64,000 nt of DNA. Source: Aurantimonas manganoxydans SI85-9A1 (lineage in GTDB: Bacteria > Pseudomonadota > Alphaproteobacteria > Rhizobiales > Rhizobiaceae). The notes beneath the pieces are model-generated. The model saw only the letters and a list, made by a program, of their open reading frames with translations. It had not been told where the DNA came from and did no database searches. Where the stretch lies: contig NZ_CH672387.1 in NCBI RefSeq assembly GCF_000153465.1, positions 1,019,180 through 1,083,179 on the forward strand, given 5' to 3'. How positions within the stretch are numbered: position 1 is the stretch's first letter; each line of letters starts with the position of its first letter. This document shows positions 59,801 through 64,000 of the stretch, piece after piece. The translations under genes were made by a program, and so were the position numbers.

Positions 59801-60468
59801 ACCTCGGCGATTGCTCCAATCAGTGCATCCTCATGGAATCGGACGGCGCTACGCTCCTCGATCCAGGGAGATCCAGTCTCTTTTTCAAAGGCGGCCTTGA
59901 ACGCCTCGTACTTCCCCTTTCGCTCCAGGAAGCGTTCCATGTCTGCGATGTAGGGAAAATCAGCGCAGTAGCCGAGCTTCTCGTTGAACACCCGAATGAA
60001 GACCTGGAGGATCGCACGCTCGTCGTTCGACGACGCCTTGCTGTCGACGTTGAAGAGCACGACATCCGTTGGAATGCGGGTCGCCTTCTCGATGTCGGCC
60101 GCGAACATCGGGTCGACGATCTTCGTCCTGAAGAAATCGAGCGCGGTCTTTGAAACCCCATCCTGCTCCACCGATCGGTTCTCGAGGAGGTAGGAAATGA
60201 TCTTGATGAAATGCGACTTTCCCGACCCGAAGAAGCCGGACACCCATACACCGTTCCGGCACGCTGCGTCGCCGCTCCGGCTCAGGGTTTCCGGGGCGAG
60301 GTAGGCGGACAGGAACTCACGCATATAGCGATCCAGCTCCTGCGTGATGACGTATTCATCAAGCTCCTGCCAAACGCTCTTGGCGTCATCCTGATCGGCT
60401 TTGATGACGCCGTTGATCTGACGGTCGATCGGACGGACGAAAAGGTCGGCGATGTTCATGGATGTCAT
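56848..60468 (-). CDS. brxC: BREX P-loop ATPase BrxC
   Basis: A 1206-aa ATPase required for BREX in known systems. Walker A is GFFGSGKSHFIKIISYLL near residues 77-94. RIVFLADEIGGFIGRNGKM near 266 looks like the Walker B region. A central part has FIPYQFQLVQKIFDASRTHG, then a long helical C-terminal half including GVRTNPSLEPFDSEVLKTLF. The N-terminus is MTSMNIADLFVRPIDRQING. It overlaps brxB by 4 bases (ATGA). Length agrees with BrxC/PglY of type I. Confidence 0.96.
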   Translation of the reverse strand: MTSMNIADLFVRPIDRQINGVIKADQDDAKSVWQELDEYVITQELDRYMREFLSAYLAPETLSRSGDAACRNGVWVSGFFGSGKSHFIKIISYLLENRSVEQDGVSKTALDFFRTKIVDPMFAADIEKATRIPTDVVLFNVDSKASSNDERAILQVFIRVFNEKLGYCADFPYIADMERFLERKGKYEAFKAAFEKETGSPWIEERSAVRFHEDALIGAIAEVLGKPRTEAGEWLDKYEKDFQPTPENFAHWVAEYLDRQGPDHRIVFLADEIGGFIGRNGKMMLNLQTITENLGTVCKGGAWVVVTSQANIEAILGEMRSTVEEDFSKIQGRFKARLSLSGSHADEVIQRRLLGKTEPAKDELKTNFGMNGEILRHQVTFRDNRMTLRSFDGEDDFVRHYPFIPYQFQLVQKIFDASRTHGMTGAHLAKGERSMLDAFQTAAVYSASKPVGALIPLHFFYPAIESFLEDIVRRAINGVRTNPSLEPFDSEVLKTLFLIRYVDEISGNVDNLVTLFLDRIDADRVALRKAIEASLRRLESETLISRNGENFFFLTDEERDIGKEIKAIRLNPGEETSLLGNLIFDDTLQSVDRGLFTYKPIKSNLDVMRFVDDAPRSALKDKAIPLKIVTPLADNYEDFADATVTMRSHDEVLVVLGNEKDLARDVYDYLKVEKYATQKMDGTQSESVKRIVRARQHENTERRKRLHQTIEALIRDARIYVNGRRLDPKATTADAIVVEALDYYIANTFKKIGLLVHLSEDPIRDAKVILATSDDTLDLKDEDPNKAALDEVLDHVGLIEKQSKQPILFDIAEHFNKRPYGWGLRETALLVVKLFRRGSADLLMNSERLDRSQLASEIEGQNKWRKIVIQRRKMLDETTLHSARQLAKDIFGRMPGVGEDAIAEDIRLNLTNWQDNLKSWGALADDGEFPGKSAIAEIEGIIAPIMQKRGSYELIEAFVTAKADLTGLFEDYEDLSDFHSSQRPAWDLMRKAVMDFAVNEKEIEKDEAAAKALTSIKDILALEAPYSRIQDASALIATVTEANRILLEKRRNHAYGIVDPLIAKIKAELDDVSSGSDLRNRSLHPIQTIRKRIETSPSISAIFMAQTEAREAYDDAFEMIGNSVMKVAEPVRQPETVGGGPEGGVPYGKLPEPPVVVFKPKRVIQPASLVSADGYLESQAQVDDFIDRLRSRLSEAVSKNERIEIR

Positions 60469-61055
60469 TCTGATCCTTCGGAGTCACTCACCAGCCGGAA
60501 GGCGCGGTAGTAGGCGCTGTGCGGCGTCGCATCGAAGAGACGGAGGTACTGGCCGTCGTAGCGACCAGGATAGAAGAAGACGATCGGCACGTGACCGGTC
60601 CGCGAATGAAGCGTGTTCATGAGGCTGTGCGTCCGCACCAGCGGATAGGAGGCGCCGACGCCAGTCACGAGGACGAAGCTGCAAGATTCGATCGAAATCG
60701 ATTTGATGAACGCATCGGCGATACGCTCAGGGTCCATCTCGGCGGCGAGTGCCTTCGAGACTGCCGCATTACCCTTGTTCTTCTGCATCTCGATCGCCCG
60801 GTCGAGAAGACGCCGTCCCTCAAGCATCGTCTTGACGAGATCAAGGAGGTCGACGTGACAGGCCTTGACCGTGGACGCGTCGCTATTCAGTCGCCGCAGT
60901 AAATGATTGACGTGCTCACGGACTCGCAGTTCGTCTGCGGGCGGGTAGTCGAATATCCAGTAGGGGATGTCGCCACCAAGTTGACGCCCTGTCAGAAATT
61001 CCTTGGACGTGATTTTGGCCTGAATTGCCCCAAGGCGCTGCTCAAGATTGTTCAT
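60465..61055 (-). CDS. brxB: BREX protein BrxB (DUF1788)
   Basis: A 196-aa protein with the DUF1788 pattern: MNNLEQRLGAIQAKITSKEF at the start, WIFDYPPADELRVREHVNHL, SCSFVLVTGVGASYPLVRTH and HVPIVFFYPGRYDGQYLRLF near the end. BrxB is a core type I component of unproven biochemistry. It overlaps brxA and brxC by 4 bases each. Confidence 0.95.
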   Translation of the reverse strand: MNNLEQRLGAIQAKITSKEFLTGRQLGGDIPYWIFDYPPADELRVREHVNHLLRRLNSDASTVKACHVDLLDLVKTMLEGRRLLDRAIEMQKNKGNAAVSKALAAEMDPERIADAFIKSISIESCSFVLVTGVGASYPLVRTHSLMNTLHSRTGHVPIVFFYPGRYDGQYLRLFDATPHSAYYRAFRLVSDSEGSE

Positions 61056-61681
61056 GCCGACACCCGAATCCGCTCTAGGGCGCGGTCGTGATGCCAGGCC
61101 TTCAGGTTCTTGATGATGGACGGATCAATGCCAACGGGCCGGAGAAGATTACGCCGGCCGCCTGTCAGGAAGCCAACTTCGTGAAGGATGCGGAAGGCGG
61201 TGTCGCCAAGCTTGTCAATCGTGGAGATTTCCCAACGCGGCATCCGCGGATCGACGTCGTGGCATCGCTCGACATAGTCGATCCAGATCCGACGAGGGAG
61301 ATCGGAATGGAGGACGCGGAAGCGGGCGCGGACCACGGGAAGGAAATCAGCCAGAAGCGGGCTGTGCTCGATCGCGGCCGCAAACAGAGCCTGGGTCGCA
61401 ACAGTTGACGGACCCTCGACGATGAGCTGCCAAAGCTCTGAGTTCGTCGACTGCAGACGACTGCGGATGAGATTAGCCTGCCGGATCGCGGTCGACGGGG
61501 ATCGCTTCTGCAGGATGTTCTCCTGCTCGATCTTCCGACGCCATTCTTCCTTGCCGACACCATCGATCAGCAGGCGAGCGACACGCCGGCTTTCTGGCAG
61601 CATCAGAGCGCCGCCTGCGATGTCAGCTTTATAGAGAGGCGCTTCCACAGAATCGTCGATCCATATCGGTCGGTTATGCAT
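61052..61681 (-). CDS. brxA: BREX protein BrxA (DUF1819)
   Basis: A 209-aa protein of the DUF1819 family. After a short N-terminus come YKADIAGGALMLPESRRVAR and EWRRKIEQENILQKRSPSTA (DNA-binding-like helices), then LWQLIVEGPSTVATQALFAA and DLPRRIWIDYVERCH. BrxA homologues bind DNA and are small helical proteins. It overlaps the upstream regulator gene by 8 bases. Confidence 0.95.
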   Translation of the reverse strand: MHNRPIWIDDSVEAPLYKADIAGGALMLPESRRVARLLIDGVGKEEWRRKIEQENILQKRSPSTAIRQANLIRSRLQSTNSELWQLIVEGPSTVATQALFAAAIEHSPLLADFLPVVRARFRVLHSDLPRRIWIDYVERCHDVDPRMPRWEISTIDKLGDTAFRILHEVGFLTGGRRNLLRPVGIDPSIIKNLKAWHHDRALERIRVSA

Positions 61682-61877
61682 TCGTACTTCCTGGAACGTC
61701 CTGGCTTTTCGGCATCTGCAAATGTTCCCGAACCAATTCCTCGACGATCTCGTAGACGTGACACCGTCGATCGAGAGCGGCCTTTTTGAGAGCCAGTTTC
61801 AGATCTGGGTCGAGGTAGAGAAGTATGCTCTCCCGCCCGTCCACTCGACCTTTTGCTCCACCCCGATTTTCCGCCAT
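61674..61877 (-). CDS. ribbon-helix-helix-type regulator upstream of brxA
   Basis: A 67-aa protein (start at 61877; ATGs further upstream would add up to 32 residues of poor quality). The core SILLYLDPDLKLALKKAALD followed by VYEIVEELVREHL is the strand-helix-helix arrangement of small RHH (CopG/MetJ-type) DNA-binding proteins. It overlaps brxA by 8 bases, so it is the first gene of the BREX operon and may autoregulate it. BREX loci more commonly carry WYL-domain BrxR regulators, so an RHH protein in this position is less usual. Confidence 0.7.
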   Translation of the reverse strand: MAENRGGAKGRVDGRESILLYLDPDLKLALKKAALDRRCHVYEIVEELVREHLQMPKSQDVPGSTNA

Positions 61878-62299
61878 CGCCACGTTTCCGCTAATCTGGA
61901 TATCTAGCGATCTTGCAATCATGCATGATTCGCCGCCTGACACCACCGACAAAGACCCCTGTTTACGCGTCACACCAATCTATTCCAAGGTATGCTTAAC
62001 AATCGCTGCGAGTTGCGCTTCTTAGGACACAACCCCTGGAATCGCTGATGCTGCGAAACATCGGATGCTCATAAGGAAGCGTTTACCTTGCCGTCTCATT
62101 CCGTTCGGTAGTGCGCGATCACGATAGATGAGGGACTTGCGAACTCCAATCCGTTCTGCATATGTCCCGCCATGACGAACGCGACGCTCATTCTGCTGTC
62201 GGCCGCGAAACCCGTGGCCATCACCCGCCGGGGTTAGACGACATCGTCCTCCGGCGCTGACAGCGTTTGCCGCCATGGCGCGGCACCGGAGCGACCTCC
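61878..62299. other. divergent intergenic region between BREX operon and the next operon
   Basis: Apart from the palindrome at 61917-61930, no element is clear in these ~420 bp. A 41-codon minus-strand frame at 62096-62221 starting MATGFAADSRMSV has no ribosome-binding site or family I know. The promoters of both operons must lie here, but none is convincing by eye. Confidence 0.4.
61917..61930. promoter_or_regulatory. candidate operator of the BREX operon
   Basis: AATCATGCATGATT is a perfect 14-bp palindrome, 40 bases before the proposed start of the RHH regulator. A dimeric RHH protein commonly binds such a site. The location is right for autorepression. Confidence 0.5.
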
Positions 62300-62947
62300 A
62301 TGATTTCCGACTTGCCTATCCGCCTTCCGAGAGAGGGCGGCCTCGCCGCGCATTCCGATCCCGTCGATCTTGGCCGGATCCGCCGCAAGGCATTCACACG
62401 CCGTTATCTGCCGACGGGCACCGTCCGCTGCGTCGGCCTTCCGCTGTTCCGATCGTCGCTGGCCCGCGACCTTGGGCTGCTCCTCGATCTCGATGATGAG
62501 GTCGAAGCCTGGCAGTGCCTGCCGCGTGCCTTCGACTTTGTCGATGGCGACGGCGTGATCCTCCAGCATGTGCCGGATTTCCTCGTTCACTATGCATGCG
62601 GATCGGAGGTTCTCCTCGATGCCAGTCTGGATGGGTTGGCGCCGATCGACGCGTCCATCGCGTGGAGTGCCATCTGCGAGAGCGATATCCGGGCGGAGCC
62701 CGCCATCTCCAATGCCCGTGAGATGCTCCGGTATGCCCGGAGAATGGTGCCCTTGGGCGATCGCATCCAGCTGGTCGCCCACCTCGAGGACGCGGGATCG
62801 GCGACCCTCGTCGAGGCCGCCGCCGGCATGCGCGAATCCGCCGAGCCGATCGGCGCCGTGATCGCCATGGTGCTGCAGCGGGTCATCCGGATCGACTGGC
62901 GCGAACAGCGTCTCGGCCCTGACAGCCGCGTGGAGCCGGTCCGATGA
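62300..62947 (+). CDS. TnsA-like N-terminal-domain protein
   Basis: A 215-aa protein (start at 62300; ATG at 62267 would add 11 residues). The central part resembles the catalytic domain of TnsA-type endonucleases: SSLARDLGLLLDLDDEVEAW, then LQHVPDFLVHYACGSEVLLD. In active TnsA the first motif has a Glu in the place of this Ala, and the strand after PDF ends in a Lys; both appear absent here, so it may be inactive or only structurally related. The C-terminal helix (AIVMVLQRVIR-like) follows. The stop overlaps the next ATG, so it is coupled to the AAA+ gene. Confidence 0.55.
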   Translation: MISDLPIRLPREGGLAAHSDPVDLGRIRRKAFTRRYLPTGTVRCVGLPLFRSSLARDLGLLLDLDDEVEAWQCLPRAFDFVDGDGVILQHVPDFLVHYACGSEVLLDASLDGLAPIDASIAWSAICESDIRAEPAISNAREMLRYARRMVPLGDRIQLVAHLEDAGSATLVEAAAGMRESAEPIGAVIAMVLQRVIRIDWREQRLGPDSRVEPVR

Positions 62948-64000
62948 GTGCGGGGCGCGGCAAGTTCCGCGGCCTGAAGGAACGGACTTTCGACGGAACG
63001 TCAGGCGACGAACTTACGGCAAAGGAGGCGAAGGAAGCCCAGGCTGAGGTCGATCGGGAGATCGACGACCGCCTCGCCAAGCTGTCGCCGGCGACGCGCC
63101 TGCTCTTCGATCGCATTCGCCCTGCGATCACCGATGCCCTGGTTCGCCGCGTCGAGGGGCGAAAGCCGGCTTTCGTCATCGTGCGCATTGCATCGCCAGA
63201 ATGGCGCCATTGCACCTTCGAGGCCGTCGCGATGGCGCTGGAGGACGCAGTCCGGACCGAGTTCATGCTCTACGGCGTCCGGTACCAGCATGTTCCCGGT
63301 GACGACTTCGGGGATCGCGCCTGGCAACGCAAGAAGCCGGCGGACAAGACGCAGCACGTGCTCTCGATCCTGTCGACCGGCATCACCATCGTCGCGCTGT
63401 CCATCGGCGAGGAGCTGGACGGCGCGGTCTCGGCGATCGCCGATCTGGAAATCGACCTGTCGCGGATCGAGGCGAGCGAACTGGAGGCAGCGGTTCGGCG
63501 CGCCTTTCCCGAATCCACGTGCCCGTGGCCGGAGAACATTGCGGTCTCCAAGATCGAGCCGCGGTGGATCGACCTTGCGGTGGGACGGTCGGCATCGACC
63601 GAAGAAGCATTCCGGATGATCGCCGCGATCCTCGGTCGTCAGGAGCCGGCGTCAGGCGGGGTTACGGCGCCCAGGCTCGAGGATCTGCATGGCTATGGCG
63701 AGGCCGGCCAGTGGGGGCGCCGCCTCGTCGCGGCGCTGAAGGATCATCAGGCCGGTCGGATTCCCTGGACCGACGTCGACGCCGGCGCGCTGCTCGTCGG
63801 CCCGCCGGGCACCGGCAAGACGCTGTTCGCGAGTGCATTGGCCCGGTCGGCGGATGTCGCCTTCTTCCCGACCTCGTATTCGGCCTGGCAGGGAACCGGC
63901 GAGGGGCATCTGGGCGACGTCGTCCGGGCGATCCGGAAGTCCTTCTCGGAAGCGGCGGCCAATACGCCGTGCATCATCTTCGTCGACGAGGTCGACTCGG
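62944..64000 (+). CDS. AAA+ ATPase (3' end outside window)
   Basis: 352 codons are visible. The frame is open to the right edge without a stop. An N-terminal region of about 250 residues of no known family (MSAGRGKFRGLKERTFDGTS, WRHCTFEAVAMALEDAVRTE) precedes the AAA+ core. Walker A GPPGTGKT is at about residues 286-293 and Walker B CIIFVDEVDS begins near 343. The spacing and the sequence FFPTSYSAWQGTGEGHLGDV are like those of FtsH/Cdc48-type ATPases, so the missing part could include a protease or second domain. It starts at ATGA overlapping the TnsA-like gene. Confidence 0.85.
   Translation, partial: MSAGRGKFRGLKERTFDGTSGDELTAKEAKEAQAEVDREIDDRLAKLSPATRLLFDRIRPAITDALVRRVEGRKPAFVIVRIASPEWRHCTFEAVAMALEDAVRTEFMLYGVRYQHVPGDDFGDRAWQRKKPADKTQHVLSILSTGITIVALSIGEELDGAVSAIADLEIDLSRIEASELEAAVRRAFPESTCPWPENIAVSKIEPRWIDLAVGRSASTEEAFRMIAAILGRQEPASGGVTAPRLEDLHGYGEAGQWGRRLVAALKDHQAGRIPWTDVDAGALLVGPPGTGKTLFASALARSADVAFFPTSYSAWQGTGEGHLGDVVRAIRKSFSEAAANTPCIIFVDEVDS

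Noticed and set aside
61931-62040. Promoter hexamers for the BREX operon (TTGTTA ... TAGATT)
   Set aside because: The spacing is only 14 bases and alternatives are equally weak, so no promoter is called.
62022-62276. 84-aa minus-strand frame between BREX and the TnsA-like gene
   Set aside because: No ribosome-binding site, no recognisable domain, arginine-rich composition. It may be remnant sequence.
43587-64000. Direct repeat of the tRNA-Glu 3' end as an att site
   Set aside because: Reading the accessory region I found no second copy of the T-arm/acceptor sequence, so no att pair can be claimed.

Overview
The window is a chromosomal segment of an alphaproteobacterium, most likely of the order Hyphomicrobiales (Rhizobiales). 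This rests on very high GC and GC-rich third codon positions, the gene order ruvC-ruvA-ruvB ... ybgC-tolQ-tolR-tolA-tolB-pal-cpoB-tilS-ftsH-glmM, the serC-serA pair, an RpoH-type sigma factor, a 6S RNA in front of 5-formyltetrahydrofolate cyclo-ligase, Omp25/Omp31-like porins and TTAA-N7-TTAA (CtrA-type) boxes. The genus cannot be fixed from the sequence alone.

Layout. 1-9,600: mixed core genes (dCTP deaminase end, YgjV-like membrane protein, 6S RNA and 5-FCL, CAP-domain lipoprotein, YmdB-like phosphoesterase, HxlR regulator divergent from a PRISE-type reductase, periplasmic MBL hydrolase with TPR protein, GFA enzyme, YebC, a methyltransferase with a CtrA box). 9,780-13,000: PRC-barrel protein and the ruvCAB Holliday-junction genes. 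13,000-19,100: DUF2254 membrane protein, DUF2188 protein, a single-haem-motif exported protein and a phytase/esterase-like exported protein. 19,200-30,750: the cell-envelope Tol-Pal operon followed by tilS, ftsH and glmM. 30,860-33,000: two porin-like outer-membrane barrels. 33,100-36,200: serine biosynthesis (serC with a structured leader, serA). 36,200-43,450: DMT exporter, purA, a conserved single-TM protein, rpoH, an RluA-type pseudouridine synthase and a small membrane protein.

At 43,512 a tRNA-Glu(CUC) marks a sharp change. The next 18 kb (43,789-61,877), all on the minus strand and lower in GC, is a defence island. It holds a complete type I BREX operon (small ribbon-helix-helix regulator, brxA, brxB, brxC, pglX, pglZ, brxL, plus a 143-aa unknown gene), mostly with ATGA-type overlaps. 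Downstream, behind a plausible promoter of its own, is a tightly overlapping three-gene cassette: a C2H2-finger protein, a coiled-coil protein and a divergent Hsp70/DnaK-like ATPase with a C-terminal four-cysteine cluster. I know of no named system with this composition, and it is the best candidate here for something undescribed. PglX is a mosaic: its putative target-recognition segment is about 40% GC in a sampled line, inside a gene that reaches 73% in another.

At the right edge (62,300-64,000) a second accessory operon starts on the plus strand: a protein resembling TnsA-type endonuclease N-terminal domains but lacking some catalytic residues, overlapping by ATGA a AAA+ ATPase that runs off the window. 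No integrase and no copy of the tRNA 3' end were seen, so the right border of the island lies outside the window or was not made by tRNA-site integration.
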